Positions 15,450 to 25,293 of a stretch of DNA of 36,333 bases are shown here, one piece after another. Under the pieces are notes generated by a model, which saw only the letters and a list, made by a program, of their open reading frames with translations, was not told where the DNA came from and did not search any database. The position numbers were made by a program, and so were the translations under genes. Position 1 is the first letter of the stretch. Every line of letters starts with the position of its first letter. Source of the stretch: Candidatus Calescibacteriota bacterium (GTDB taxonomy: Bacteria; CAIJMQ01; JAADFP01); contig JAGGYA010000006.1 in the NCBI GenBank assembly GCA_021162785.1, forward strand, positions 1 through 36,333. Direction: 5' to 3'.

Positions 15450-16470
15450 GCCTGCTTCAACTCCAGCGCTGGAATATTTTGCCCGAGCCTTAAAAATTAG
15501 TTTTGGGTTCCTCAAGTTTTTTATCCTCCTCATCCTTTTTTATTATCTCTTTTCGGGCATTTTTTCCGTAAAACAGGATGAAGTGGCGGTAATTCTCCGA
15601 TTTGGGAAAATTGCGGGTGTGGGAGAAAAAAGAGTATTAAAACCTGGTTTCCACTGGGCATTCCCAGAACCCATTGATAAAGTTATTAAAATACCCATTA
15701 AAAAAATTAAGACACTTACCATTGAAGATTTCTGGAATCCTGACCTTGACGCAAAAGAAAAACCCAAAACTCAACCTTTCCTTATCCCCTGGAGGGAAGG
15801 ATATGCTATTACAGGTGATATTAATCTTATCCATATGAAATGGCAGGTGGAATACAAAATTACCGACCCTATTTCATATATAGTGAATGTAAAAGACGAA
15901 GAAAAAATTGTTAAAGATGCTCTCTGTCAGGCCATTATACGAACTACTGCTACTTTCAATGTGGATGAAGCCTTACGAGCAAAACTGGAAAGGCTTGTGG
16001 AAAAAACAAAAGTCTATGCTAATAAAAAACTTAAAGAACTGGATGTAGGGCTGGAAATTGTCTCTCTTTATCTGGCAAGATCCCAGCCACCTTTGCAAGT
16101 TAGCGAAGCTTTCAATAAAGTAATTCGAGCTGAACAGATAAAAAGCGCAAAAATAAACGAAGCTAAAGGTTATGCTAATCGGGTAATCAATACTGCAAAG
16201 GGAGAAGCAGCAAAAATTATAGCTTCTGCTTTAACTTACAAAAATGAGGTGGTAAATCAGGCAAAAGCAGATGCAGAATATATTTTGAAATTGACCCGCA
16301 GATACAGTGAAGGAAAAGATTTAGATACTTACCTTGACTATTTCTATCAGGAAAAAATGGAGGAAATTTTATCCAGAATAAAAGGGAAATTTATCCTGAG
16401 AGAACCTGTTCCTGGAAGAGAAAATGAATTAAGGCTTATCATTAGTAGAGAAAAATGGGGAGGGAAGTGA
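15439..16470 (+). CDS. SPFH/band-7 protein, HflK-like
   Basis: A 343-aa protein starting at ATG 15439 (AGAAGGA upstream), overlapping the HflC-like gene by 11 bp; an earlier in-frame ATG at 15388 adds only basic residues. It has one membrane segment near residue 30 and an SPFH domain: VKQDEVAVILRFGKIAG, KPGFHWAFPEPIDKVIKIP, AIIRTTATFNVDEALRAK and EIVSLYLARSQPPLQVSEAF. PPLQVSEAFNKV is the HflK-typical segment. A coiled coil and a short C-terminal domain follow. With its neighbours it would form a hetero-oligomeric SPFH complex. A metal ATPase gene starts one base after the stop. Confidence 0.85.
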   Translation: MKDKPASTPALEYFARALKISFGFLKFFILLILFYYLFSGIFSVKQDEVAVILRFGKIAGVGEKRVLKPGFHWAFPEPIDKVIKIPIKKIKTLTIEDFWNPDLDAKEKPKTQPFLIPWREGYAITGDINLIHMKWQVEYKITDPISYIVNVKDEEKIVKDALCQAIIRTTATFNVDEALRAKLERLVEKTKVYANKKLKELDVGLEIVSLYLARSQPPLQVSEAFNKVIRAEQIKSAKINEAKGYANRVINTAKGEAAKIIASALTYKNEVVNQAKADAEYILKLTRRYSEGKDLDTYLDYFYQEKMEEILSRIKGKFILREPVPGRENELRLIISREKWGGK

Positions 16471-16471
16471 A

Positions 16472-18355
16472 ATGGAAAAGGAAGCGGAAATCTATCCTAC
16501 TGTGGAACACATTCACCACGAGGAAGAAGAGGTCTCCCATCGTCTAATCAGTGCATTAATTGGGGGAATTTTAGTATTTAACGCTTTTCTCGCCAGCTGG
16601 ATATTTCCTGAAAGACCGGAAATTTCCGGATTAAGTGCTTTAATTGGTGCTATCTTGCTTGGACTCCCCATTATAAAAGAGTCTCTACGAGGCTTCTATG
16701 AAGGTCAATTGCATATGGTTCAACTTGCCTCCATAGCCATCCTTGCCTGTATAGCACTTGGTGATTACAAGACAGCTGGTGTAGTGGCTTTCATAATACT
16801 TCTCGGGCATCTCCTTGAACACAGAACCGCCCTTGGAGCAAGGGAAGCTATTGAATCTCTTTTAAGACTCACACCTCCCACAGCACATCTTATCACCCCT
16901 CAAGGGGAAAAGGAAGTAATGGTAAGTGAACTGAAACCAGGAGATCTTATTAGAGTAAAACCAGGAGAAAACATACCTGCAGATGGAATAATCAAAAAGG
17001 AGACCACCACCATAAATGAGGCATCCATTACTGGAGAATCCTTGCCCGTGGATAAGGGGCCAGGTGACCCAGTGTATGAAGGGACAACCAATCTTACGGG
17101 AGCTATCATTGTGGAAGTAACCAAAGTGGGTAAAGACACTACCCTGGGGAAAGTGAAAGAGCTCATTCTTCAGGCAGAGAGAACAAAAATCCCCATTGTT
17201 TCCATAATAGAAAAGTATTTTCACTGGTATATTCCCGTAATAATAATGGTGGCAGGTCTCATCCTCTTCTTCACTAAGGAAGCCAATAGAGCAATCTCAG
17301 CACTAATAGTTGGTGCTCCCTGTGCCCTGCTTCTGGCCACTCCTACTGCCATAATAGCTGCTCTTTCCTGTGCAGCAAGAGCTGGAATAATGATTAAAGA
17401 TACCCTAAAAATTGAAACTGGTTCCCAGGTCAATGCAGTTGTTTTTGACAAAACAGGCACCCTTACAACAGGCGAACTTGCAGTTACAGGAATTCATCCA
17501 GTAGAAGAAATCTCTCCGGATCGTTTCCTTTTCTATGTTGCCTCTGTGGAAAAGCATTCTCAACACCCTACTGCTAAAGCAGTAAAGGAACTGGCCAGGA
17601 GAGCAAGAGTTAAATTTGTGGAACCTGAAAACTTTGAGGAAATAGGAGGTAAAGGAGTAAGGGGTAAAGTTGAGGGTAGAGAAGTTATAGTGGGCAGGGA
17701 AACATGGCTTGAGGAAAATGGGGTTAAAGTTCCAACTAAGGTTAAGAAGGAAAAAGCATTGAGTGTGCTTCATGTAGCCATTGATAAAAGATACTATGGA
17801 TGGCTGGAACTGGAAGACCAGATGAGAATGGAGGCAAAAGAAACCACGGAAATTTTAAAGAAAATGGGTATAAAGAAACTGGTTATGTTAACCGGAGATA
17901 AGAAAGAAGTTGCTGAAAGAGTGGCCAAGGAAAGTGGTTTTGAGGAAGTAGTGGCTGAGTGTCTGCCCGAAACAAAGCTGGATATTGTAGAGAAACTAAA
18001 AAACGAGGGGTATACTCTGGCAGTGATTGGAGATGGGATAAATGATGCACCCGCTCTGGCTGCTGGAGATGTGGGTATTGCACTGGGAGCTATGGGAAGC
18101 GATGTGGCTATCAGCAGTGCATCGGTAGCCTTAATGTCCAATGATTTGAGGAGAGTTCCTTATTTCCTGGCATTAGCAAGAACCAGTCGAGGAGTAATTT
18201 ATCAAAATCTGGTATTGGGCGGGATATTTGTAATTATTGGCCTTTTCCTTTCAGGTGCAGGATTTTTCTCCCCCATCATTGCTGCTCTTTACCATGAGCT
18301 GGGTTCTCTTATTGTAATTTTCAACAGTGCAAGAATAATCAAGTTTGAATTATGA
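16472..18355 (+). CDS. P1B-type heavy-metal ATPase, Co/Fe/Ni-like subgroup
   Basis: A 627-aa P-type ATPase. TGES (187-190) is the actuator loop, DKTGT with Asp326 the phosphorylation site, HP at 365-366 (KHSQHPTAKA) the P1B mark, and GDGINDAPALAAGD the hinge. The sixth-helix metal motif is APC (282-284), not CPC, and the last helix reads HELGSLIVIFNSARI, close to the HEGGT motif of P1B-4 pumps. There is no CxxC metal-binding domain; instead the N-terminus is His/Glu-rich (HIHHEEEE). Co, Fe or Ni export is more likely than Cu or Zn, by inference. It overlaps the ABC ATPase gene by 4 bp. Confidence 0.9.
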   Translation: MEKEAEIYPTVEHIHHEEEEVSHRLISALIGGILVFNAFLASWIFPERPEISGLSALIGAILLGLPIIKESLRGFYEGQLHMVQLASIAILACIALGDYKTAGVVAFIILLGHLLEHRTALGAREAIESLLRLTPPTAHLITPQGEKEVMVSELKPGDLIRVKPGENIPADGIIKKETTTINEASITGESLPVDKGPGDPVYEGTTNLTGAIIVEVTKVGKDTTLGKVKELILQAERTKIPIVSIIEKYFHWYIPVIIMVAGLILFFTKEANRAISALIVGAPCALLLATPTAIIAALSCAARAGIMIKDTLKIETGSQVNAVVFDKTGTLTTGELAVTGIHPVEEISPDRFLFYVASVEKHSQHPTAKAVKELARRARVKFVEPENFEEIGGKGVRGKVEGREVIVGRETWLEENGVKVPTKVKKEKALSVLHVAIDKRYYGWLELEDQMRMEAKETTEILKKMGIKKLVMLTGDKKEVAERVAKESGFEEVVAECLPETKLDIVEKLKNEGYTLAVIGDGINDAPALAAGDVGIALGAMGSDVAISSASVALMSNDLRRVPYFLALARTSRGVIYQNLVLGGIFVIIGLFLSGAGFFSPIIAALYHELGSLIVIFNSARIIKFEL

Positions 18356-19215
18356 GTGAAATCGTAAGTCTATTCGGGGTTACAAAAATATTTAAAGATT
18401 TCTGGGGTAAACCAAAGGTTAAAGCTGTAGATAATCTTGATTTGCAAATAAATGAGGGTGAGATATTTGGCCTTTTGGGTCCCAACGGTAGTGGGAAGAC
18501 CACCACGCTAAAACTTATTTTGGGTCTTCTCTATCCTACGCGAGGGAGGATCTCGGTTTTTAACAGACCACCCGGGGACAACCTAATCAAAAGGCTAATT
18601 GGCTATCTTCCTGAAGAAGATTACCTCTATCCCTATCTAACAGCAAGAGAGATAATGGATTTCTATGGAAGAATTTTTAATCTTAGCACACGAGTAAGAA
18701 AGGAGAGAGCAGATTATCTTCTTCAATTGCTGGGGATAAAAGGATACGAAAACAGACCTATAGGAGAGTACTCCAAAGGTATGGCCAGAAGAATTGGTCT
18801 TGCACAGGCACTGATCAATGACCCTCAACTTTTGATTTTAGATGAACCAACCAGTGGTATGGATCCCATAGGAGCTCGGGAAGTGAAAGATCTTCTTCTG
18901 GAACTCAAGAAGAAAGGGAAAACCATTTTAATCTCTTCCCATCTTCTTGCAGATATTGAAGATATCTGTGATCGGATAGGCATTTTATATGAGGGGAAAC
19001 TCATAGCTACAGGTGAAGTAAAAAAACTTCTTTCACCCTTTAAAGGAGAAAGTAATCGATTAGAAAAGTTTTTCCTTCAAGTAGTGGGAAAGGCTAAAGA
19101 GGAGAAAGGGGAGAGGGAGAAAAAAGTTGCTCCTAAGAAGAAGGAAAAGAAAGAAGTTAAAATAATTGAGGAAGGCCCCGATATGGAACTTTTGAAGAAA
19201 CTTACTAAAAAATAA
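18352..19215 (+). CDS. ABC transporter ATP-binding protein
   Basis: A 287-aa ATPase. Walker A is GPNGSGKTTTLKLILG, the signature is EYSKGMARRIGLAQAL, Walker B is LLILDEPTSGMDPIG and the switch His is in ILISSHLLADIEDICD. This is the exporter-type (ABC-2) subfamily. After about residue 225 there is an unusual Lys/Glu-rich linker (KEEKGEREKKVAPKKKEKKE) before a short tail. It should drive the permease encoded directly after it, and possibly the one at 11673. Confidence 0.92.
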   Translation: MSEIVSLFGVTKIFKDFWGKPKVKAVDNLDLQINEGEIFGLLGPNGSGKTTTLKLILGLLYPTRGRISVFNRPPGDNLIKRLIGYLPEEDYLYPYLTAREIMDFYGRIFNLSTRVRKERADYLLQLLGIKGYENRPIGEYSKGMARRIGLAQALINDPQLLILDEPTSGMDPIGAREVKDLLLELKKKGKTILISSHLLADIEDICDRIGILYEGKLIATGEVKKLLSPFKGESNRLEKFFLQVVGKAKEEKGEREKKVAPKKKEKKEVKIIEEGPDMELLKKLTKK

Positions 19216-20523
19216 ATGTTTCACAGAATACTTGCTATTACTCGAAAAACCTTTTTTTATTACTTTCTTTCTCCCGCTTATGGAATAATTATCTTTCTCC
19301 TTTTACTTCTACCCTTCTGGTGTTTGAGACTGGAAGGAGATGGAACTGCTTTAGGAAAATTTAAAATTTATTCCACTTACACCTTCCTTCTTGCCACTAT
19401 AATCCTTGTAGGAACCAATATATTTACTTCTTGCACTGTATTAACCAGAGATTGGCGAAGAAAAAGCATTTTCCTCTTAGATGTTAAACCTGTAAAACGA
19501 TGGGAGATTCTGGCAGGTAAATGGTTGGGGATAATCTTTCTAAACATCACTTTTTTGGCCATCCTCTTCTTTTCTATCTATCTTTCTTCAAAATTTCTTT
19601 CTCGCTACTATCTCCCTGAACTACGGGGCGAGAAAAATGTCTTTCTCACCTACCAAAAAATTCTTCCTTCTTCAAGAAAATCTCTACCTTCTTCAGAAGT
19701 GCATTCTCTTCTCCCTGGAGTGGAGAAAGAAAGACCTGCTGAAGAAAGAAAAGCCTCTTACTCTGTTTTGCCTGGTGCTCATGTTACCTGGCTTTTTCAG
19801 GGTATTGCTCCCACAGAAACTACCTTAATCCTAAATTACAAATTCTTTACTGCTAAAAAGGAAGAGACAAAAGTTATAGGATTCTGGATTATTGGAGATC
19901 CATCCACCAAAAATCTTTTCCGATACCAAAGTGAGGTTAAAGCAGGAGAAACCCATAAGATTCGTATACCACCCTGGACTTTAAACGATAAGGGAGAGTT
20001 ATGGGTAACTTATTTTAACATTGATCCCTTGGAAAGAAGTGTAGTCTTCCCAAAGGAAGAAATTACTCTTTTGGCTCCCTGGGGGAACTATTGGTTAAAC
20101 TTAATTTTTGGAGAATTTCTTCTTTTACTCATCATCTCCTTTGTTGTATTTTTGGGCATAACCCTAACCACTATGACTTCCACAATAACTGGAATAATAG
20201 GGACTCTTGTTTTCACAAGCATTTCTTTTGCTCGGGATATCCTGGGAGCATTTGTTCATTTTTTTGTAGAAACTACTGGGAAGAAAACTGCTGGTGTTAG
20301 TATTTATGCTCATTTCACTAACGGATTACTGACCCTCCTCAAGCATCTTCTCCCTCCCTTAGGCGAATGTCTTTCCCATAATTATGTAGGGAATGGAATT
20401 GTGCCTCCCCTCCTTCTTTTGGGAAAGTTATTTGTGGAAGTCTTTTTACTCAAAGGTTTAGGAGTATTCCTAATAGGAGTCCTTTACTTCACCCGGAGAG
20501 AATTGGGAATTCCCAATGAATAA
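19216..20523 (+). CDS. ABC-2 permease with large extracytoplasmic domain
   Basis: A 435-aa membrane protein starting immediately after the ABC ATPase stop. Two hydrophobic segments lie in the first 75 residues and another near 110. Residues about 125-285 form a soluble, strand-rich domain (ETKVIGFWIIGDPSTK; GETHKIRIPPWTLNDKGELW), probably outside the membrane. Three to four further membrane segments end the protein. The loop LTRDWRRKSIFLLDVKPVKR resembles the ABC-2 coupling region. The outer domain suggests that it handles a surface or periplasmic partner. It overlaps the next gene by 8 bp. Confidence 0.75.
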   Translation: MFHRILAITRKTFFYYFLSPAYGIIIFLLLLLPFWCLRLEGDGTALGKFKIYSTYTFLLATIILVGTNIFTSCTVLTRDWRRKSIFLLDVKPVKRWEILAGKWLGIIFLNITFLAILFFSIYLSSKFLSRYYLPELRGEKNVFLTYQKILPSSRKSLPSSEVHSLLPGVEKERPAEERKASYSVLPGAHVTWLFQGIAPTETTLILNYKFFTAKKEETKVIGFWIIGDPSTKNLFRYQSEVKAGETHKIRIPPWTLNDKGELWVTYFNIDPLERSVVFPKEEITLLAPWGNYWLNLIFGEFLLLLIISFVVFLGITLTTMTSTITGIIGTLVFTSISFARDILGAFVHFFVETTGKKTAGVSIYAHFTNGLLTLLKHLLPPLGECLSHNYVGNGIVPPLLLLGKLFVEVFLLKGLGVFLIGVLYFTRRELGIPNE

Positions 20524-22042
20524 AAGTCTAAAGGCATTGATTTTGGTGGTATCGGGTATCCTTATAATTTACCCTTCTTTTATCTGGCTGGAGAAGGTGC
20601 ATCAAGTTAAAAAGCAACATATCCCTCAACCTAAGTATGAAGCATGGAGAAAACTCCCACCCGAACTTATCTTCACCACCACACTTCTGGGAGGATTCCG
20701 GGGAATAATAGTGGATATTCTCTGGCTGAGATCCATGAAATTAAAAGAGGAAGGTAAGTATTTTGAGTTGGTTCAGTTAAGTAAGTGGATTGGTTTGCTT
20801 CAACCCGATATACCTTATGCCTGGACATTTAATGCCTGGAACCTTGCATACAATGTCTCTGTGGAGTTTCCCACAGGTGAGGAAAGATGGAATTGGATAT
20901 ACTTAGGTATAAAACTCTTAAGGGACAAAGCATTGATTTACTGCCCTACTGGAGCAGATATTTATAAAGAACTTTCTTGGATATATCTCAACAAAATTGG
21001 TGGAACAATTGATGAGTTCAGCGCGTTTTACAAACAAAAATGGGCTCAAATTATGGATGATGCTCTGGGAGGAGCAAAAGTGGAAGATTTGGCAAAAATA
21101 ATTGAAGAAAAGGGGAAAGAAAAGAAATTTAAGGAAATTTTGAAAAAATTGAAGGATGAAGGAATCAACCCTCTTTTAAATCCAGAGATTCTTAAGAGTG
21201 AGGAAGTGAAGAAAAGAATCCCTCAATCCTTAAGAAAAGATTTCCACCTGTGGATCAGGGCTAAATACCTTAAAGAAACCCTAAAACTTGACCCTAAAAT
21301 AATGAAAGAGCTAAATGAGAAATTTGTCCCTTTCGATTGGAGAGTGCCAGGGCCACATGCTATATATTGGGTTTATCTTGGACACAAAAAAGCGGAACTT
21401 GATGAGGTTACATATAAAAGATTCATTTATTATGCAATGAACAACATCTTAAAATGGGGAAGGGTAAGGATAAGTTATCTCCCTGCTGGTAAAGTTTTTC
21501 TGATTAACCCTAACTTTGCTGTAGTGCCTATTCTCAATAATTTCTATGAAGAAACAATTAAATCCTTAGAAAAACATTTTATAACTCCTACCCAGGCTTC
21601 CCATGCTAACTTCCTGAAAGATGTAATTCTAAATGCATTCATTTACAATGATTTGAAAACTGCTCACAAATACTTCAAATATCTTAAAGAGCATTATCCT
21701 CAGGAAGTTGGACACCGGAACTTTGAAGAATTCATACTCCATGAATATTCTTACATTCTAAGGGAAGGAAGTATCCAAGAAATCAGGTCATTACTCTTTG
21801 GTATCCTTTATCAGTATTACTGGTCATTAGCTGTGGGTGAAGATGATAGAGCTTATGGACTGGACCATTTAGCCCATCTATTACATAAAAAAATTAAGAG
21901 CTTTGGTAAGTTCAGAGATGTTATTCCTGAGTATGATGAATTAAAAGAATTTGTGCTTTCCAGAGTATATCAAACTTTTCCCTCCGCATTGGTGGAGAGT
22001 TTAAAAATTAGGTTGAAAAAAATTCCTGAGGAGAAAAAATGA
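20516..22042 (+). CDS. Membrane-anchored helical repeat protein of ABC/SPFH cluster
   Basis: A 508-aa protein with one N-terminal membrane anchor (ALILVVSGILIIYPSFIWLE) and then a long helical region. The segment LLGGFRGIIVDILWLRSM with PDIPYAWTFNAWNLAYNVSV looks like degenerate TPR helices; I recall similar proteins next to ABC exporters in other phyla but cannot name a family. It may be a periplasmic adaptor for the permease just upstream. Start overlaps that gene by 8 bp, and its stop overlaps the M16 peptidase start by 4 bp. Function is unknown. Confidence 0.65.
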   Translation: MNKSLKALILVVSGILIIYPSFIWLEKVHQVKKQHIPQPKYEAWRKLPPELIFTTTLLGGFRGIIVDILWLRSMKLKEEGKYFELVQLSKWIGLLQPDIPYAWTFNAWNLAYNVSVEFPTGEERWNWIYLGIKLLRDKALIYCPTGADIYKELSWIYLNKIGGTIDEFSAFYKQKWAQIMDDALGGAKVEDLAKIIEEKGKEKKFKEILKKLKDEGINPLLNPEILKSEEVKKRIPQSLRKDFHLWIRAKYLKETLKLDPKIMKELNEKFVPFDWRVPGPHAIYWVYLGHKKAELDEVTYKRFIYYAMNNILKWGRVRISYLPAGKVFLINPNFAVVPILNNFYEETIKSLEKHFITPTQASHANFLKDVILNAFIYNDLKTAHKYFKYLKEHYPQEVGHRNFEEFILHEYSYILREGSIQEIRSLLFGILYQYYWSLAVGEDDRAYGLDHLAHLLHKKIKSFGKFRDVIPEYDELKEFVLSRVYQTFPSALVESLKIRLKKIPEEKK

Positions 22043-24567
22043 GGAAATTGTTTATACTCTTTCTCTTACTTCTCCCTTTCTCTTGCTCGTCCTATGAAGT
22101 CTTCACCCTTGAAAACGGGCTAAAAATAATTTTTGAACCTGGCCTTTCCAACCAGGTATATTTCCAAGTATGGGTGAGGACGGGAAGTGCATTAGAAAGA
22201 GGATACTATGGCTCAGGAATATCGCACTTTATTGAACATATGATTTTTAAGGGGAGAGAAGGGGAAGAACCTGGAGAACTTGCTAAAAGAGTAAGAGAAC
22301 TGGGTGGTGATATGGGAGCCTATACATCTCTTGATCACACTGTTTACTACATGACATTACCCCGAGAATACCTGGAGGAAGGGTTGAAACTCCTTTCCAA
22401 GGCTATTTTTTACCCTTCTTTTCCCGAAAAAGAGATGAAAAAAGAAAGAGAGGTAATCTTGAGGGAAATGGATATGAAAGAAGATAATCCCGATAGTTAC
22501 CTTTCCTGCAAGATGTTTGAATATTTCTTCTCAAATCACCCTTACCGCTTCCCCATCATTGGTTATCGCAATCTTTTCCTCAAACTTAAAAGGGAAGACC
22601 TTCTCAAATACCACAGAAAAATGTATGTCCCTGGGAATATCATTCTGGGAATTGCAGGGAATTATGAAGTAAAAAAGGTAAAAAAATATGTGGAAAAGTA
22701 TTTCTCCCCTATTCCTCCTCAACCCATCCCTGAAATAAGAGTCCCTCAACTTTTTGGGGAAAGGGGTAGAACAGAATATAAGTTCTTTAAAGATGTGAAA
22801 ATGGAAAGAGTCTTCCTCGCCTTCCCTATACCGGGATTAGGTCATCCGGATACCTATTCCTTGGATTTATTATCTCTGACTCTTACGGATGGAGAATCCA
22901 GTATTTTGGTAGAAAACCTCCAGAAAGAAAAAGACCTTGTTTCAAGTGTGGTTTCTTTCTCCTATACTCCTCCAGGAACAGGAATTTTCGCTATAAAACT
23001 TCTCCTCAAAAAAGATAAGAGAGAGAAGGCTCTCGATGAACTCTGGAGAATTCTCACTAACCTAAAAAATTACCTTTCAGAGAAAGATATAGAAAGAGCA
23101 AAAAACAGGCTCCTTCTTCGATTTGCTAAGGAAAGAGAATCTTTAAGTAGCCGATTGGAAAGTATGGTATCTGACCTATTTTACACAGGTAATCCCGAAT
23201 ACTATTCCTTCTACATAAAGAAAATAGAATCCCTTAAGAAAAAAGACTTAATTTATTCTGCAAGGAAATATCTCAAAAAAGAATTAGTCTCAACTTTTAT
23301 CCTCACTTCCCCTGAGAAAAAGGTAGAAAAGAAGAAAGAAGAGGAAAAAGTAAAAGTGGAAAAGATTACTCTTCCAAATGGTGTAAGAATACTAATTTGG
23401 AAAAAGGATATTCCATACCTGAATTTAAGAGTCATCATGAAAGGAGGGGTGATTCTGGAAAGTCCTGATAACAATGGTGCTACTTCCTTTATCTCCCGCC
23501 TCCTGGTAAAGAGTAAGCCAGGAAAAAAGTGGGTAAAGGTTGTTGAAGGGAAGGGTGGCAAAATATCCTCAGGTTCAGGGAACAATACGCTTTCACTCTC
23601 CCTTACCCTCCCCTCAAATTACAGTGGGCTGGGAGCCCGAGCCTTCATAGATATCCTTCTTCACCCTCAATGGGAAGAAAAAGATTTTGCCAGAATAAAA
23701 AGGATAATTCTCAAAGATATAGAAATGAGAGAGGAAACCCCTTTCTCCTACGCTTTTTACCATCTCAAAAAGAACTTCTATGAAGATCACCCTTATGCCT
23801 TTCCTATCATAGGAGAGAAAGAAAGTGTGAAAAAGCTTACTTTAAAAGATCTCAAGAAATTTTACCTACGCACACTTTTAAACCCTGGAAACATGGTTGT
23901 GGGAATTGGGGGTGGTGGAATAGATAATTCCCTATTAAAAGAGGTCCGCTCATCTTTGAGAAAATTAAAACCCCTTCCCTCACCCTCTACTCCACCCTTG
24001 CCCAAATTTAAACGAAAAAGGGTGGAAAAGAAAAAAGAGTTCCGAGAATCCTTTATCCTTATGTCTTTCCCTATCCCTCCTTTTAACCATCCGGAAAACC
24101 CTGCCATGGAAATACTCTCCTCCTTCCTTACCGGCCAGGCTTCTCCTCTCTTCATTCATTTAAGAGATGAAAAGGCTCTGGGTTACCTGGTGGGGAGTTT
24201 CACTGTTCAGGGCTGGGATACGGGAATGCTTGTTTTTTACATTGGAACACAAAGGGGGAGAGTGAAAGAAGCGGAAGAAGGGTTAAAGGAAGAAATTTCT
24301 CAAATTAAAAAAGAAGGTATCCCTGAACCAGAATTTCTGGGATGTGCCAAAAAAGTCATAAGATGGAAAAACGAACGCATGGAAATACTGGAGGATGCAC
24401 TTGCTGAACTGATGATTTATGAATTATACGGTCTTGGATACAGGAAACCACTTGAGTGGGATAAAGTAATTGAAAAAGTCTCCCTTCAGGATGTTAATAG
24501 ACTTTTAAAAGAGTACCTGGATTTCTCCAAATCTTGCACATTTATTTTAGTGGGGGAAGGGGAGTAA
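22039..24567 (+). CDS. Exported two-domain M16 (insulinase/pitrilysin) peptidase
   Basis: An 842-aa protein with a signal sequence (LFILFLLLLPFSCSS; the Cys may be a weak lipobox). The first M16 half has the inverted zinc motif HFIEH (His63, Glu66, His67) and the third ligand Glu143 in VILREMDM, 76 residues later, as expected. The second half (from about 440, LPNGVRILIWKK) lacks HxxEH (GATSFISRLLVKSK), as in enzymes where the C-terminal half only closes the chamber. It is predicted to degrade peptides in the periplasm or at the outer membrane. Overlaps the upstream gene by 4 bp. Confidence 0.9.
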   Translation: MRKLFILFLLLLPFSCSSYEVFTLENGLKIIFEPGLSNQVYFQVWVRTGSALERGYYGSGISHFIEHMIFKGREGEEPGELAKRVRELGGDMGAYTSLDHTVYYMTLPREYLEEGLKLLSKAIFYPSFPEKEMKKEREVILREMDMKEDNPDSYLSCKMFEYFFSNHPYRFPIIGYRNLFLKLKREDLLKYHRKMYVPGNIILGIAGNYEVKKVKKYVEKYFSPIPPQPIPEIRVPQLFGERGRTEYKFFKDVKMERVFLAFPIPGLGHPDTYSLDLLSLTLTDGESSILVENLQKEKDLVSSVVSFSYTPPGTGIFAIKLLLKKDKREKALDELWRILTNLKNYLSEKDIERAKNRLLLRFAKERESLSSRLESMVSDLFYTGNPEYYSFYIKKIESLKKKDLIYSARKYLKKELVSTFILTSPEKKVEKKKEEEKVKVEKITLPNGVRILIWKKDIPYLNLRVIMKGGVILESPDNNGATSFISRLLVKSKPGKKWVKVVEGKGGKISSGSGNNTLSLSLTLPSNYSGLGARAFIDILLHPQWEEKDFARIKRIILKDIEMREETPFSYAFYHLKKNFYEDHPYAFPIIGEKESVKKLTLKDLKKFYLRTLLNPGNMVVGIGGGGIDNSLLKEVRSSLRKLKPLPSPSTPPLPKFKRKRVEKKKEFRESFILMSFPIPPFNHPENPAMEILSSFLTGQASPLFIHLRDEKALGYLVGSFTVQGWDTGMLVFYIGTQRGRVKEAEEGLKEEISQIKKEGIPEPEFLGCAKKVIRWKNERMEILEDALAELMIYELYGLGYRKPLEWDKVIEKVSLQDVNRLLKEYLDFSKSCTFILVGEGE

Positions 24568-24591
24568 AATGAGGAATAGGGGGTGGGTAAA

Positions 24592-25293
24592 ATGAAAAGA
24601 TTTGTCTTTTTCCTTCTTTCCCTCTTCCTTCTTTCTCAACTTCAAAGCGAGGATTGGGAGAAACTGAGAAGGGAAATGGTGGAAAAACAGATAATTGCTC
24701 GAGGGGTGAAAGATCCTCGCCTAATTCAAGCAATGCTTAAGGTGGAAAGACATCTTTTTGTGCCTCCAGCCTATCGGCACCTTGCCTATACTGACCAGCC
24801 TTTACCCATTGGTGAAGGGCAAACCATTTCTCAACCCTATATAGTCGCTCTTATGACTGAGCTCCTGGAGCTTAAAGGTGATGAAAAGGTTCTGGAAATC
24901 GGCACGGGTTCAGGGTATCAGGCAGCCATACTGGCAGAACTTGCTCAGGAGGTTTACACAATTGAGATAATCCCAAAATTAGCAGAGTCAGCAAGAAAAA
25001 GATTGGAAAAACTGGGTTATAAAAACATCAAGGTAAAATGTGGTGATGGTTATATGGGATGGGAAGAATATGCTCCTTTTGATGCTATAATCGTCACCTG
25101 TGCACCTGACCATATTCCCAAACCTTTACTTGAACAACTTAAAGAAGGGGGGAGAATGGTAATTCCAGTGGGGGAATATTACCAGGAACTAATACTGGTG
25201 AGAAAAAAAGAGGGGAAGATCATTAAGAGAAGCATAATCCCGGTGAGATTCGTTCCCATGACAGGTGAAGGAGTGAAAAGAGGAAGAAAATGA
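24592..25293 (+). CDS. pcm: Exported protein-L-isoaspartate O-methyltransferase
   Basis: PCMT repairs isoaspartyl residues in aged proteins using SAM. The sequence has all family marks: [72 protein letters not shown] and GRMVIPVGE. The catalytic domain is preceded by a hydrophobic signal ([16 protein letters not shown]), so it is likely exported. I chose ATG 24592, which has AGGGGGTGG before it; GTG 24583 is in frame and adds three residues. It lies 24 bp after the peptidase gene and overlaps the regulator gene by 4 bp. Confidence 0.92.
   Translation: MKRFVFFLLSLFLLSQLQSEDWEKLRREMVEKQIIARGVKDPRLIQAMLKVERHLFVPPAYRHLAYTDQPLPIGEGQTISQPYIVALMTELLELKGDEKVLEIGTGSGYQAAILAELAQEVYTIEIIPKLAESARKRLEKLGYKNIKVKCGDGYMGWEEYAPFDAIIVTCAPDHIPKPLLEQLKEGGRMVIPVGEYYQELILVRKKEGKIIKRSIIPVRFVPMTGEGVKRGRK

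Noticed and set aside
17221-18141. Several minus-strand frames inside the P-type ATPase gene
   Set aside because: All are shadows of a gene with complete P-type motifs.
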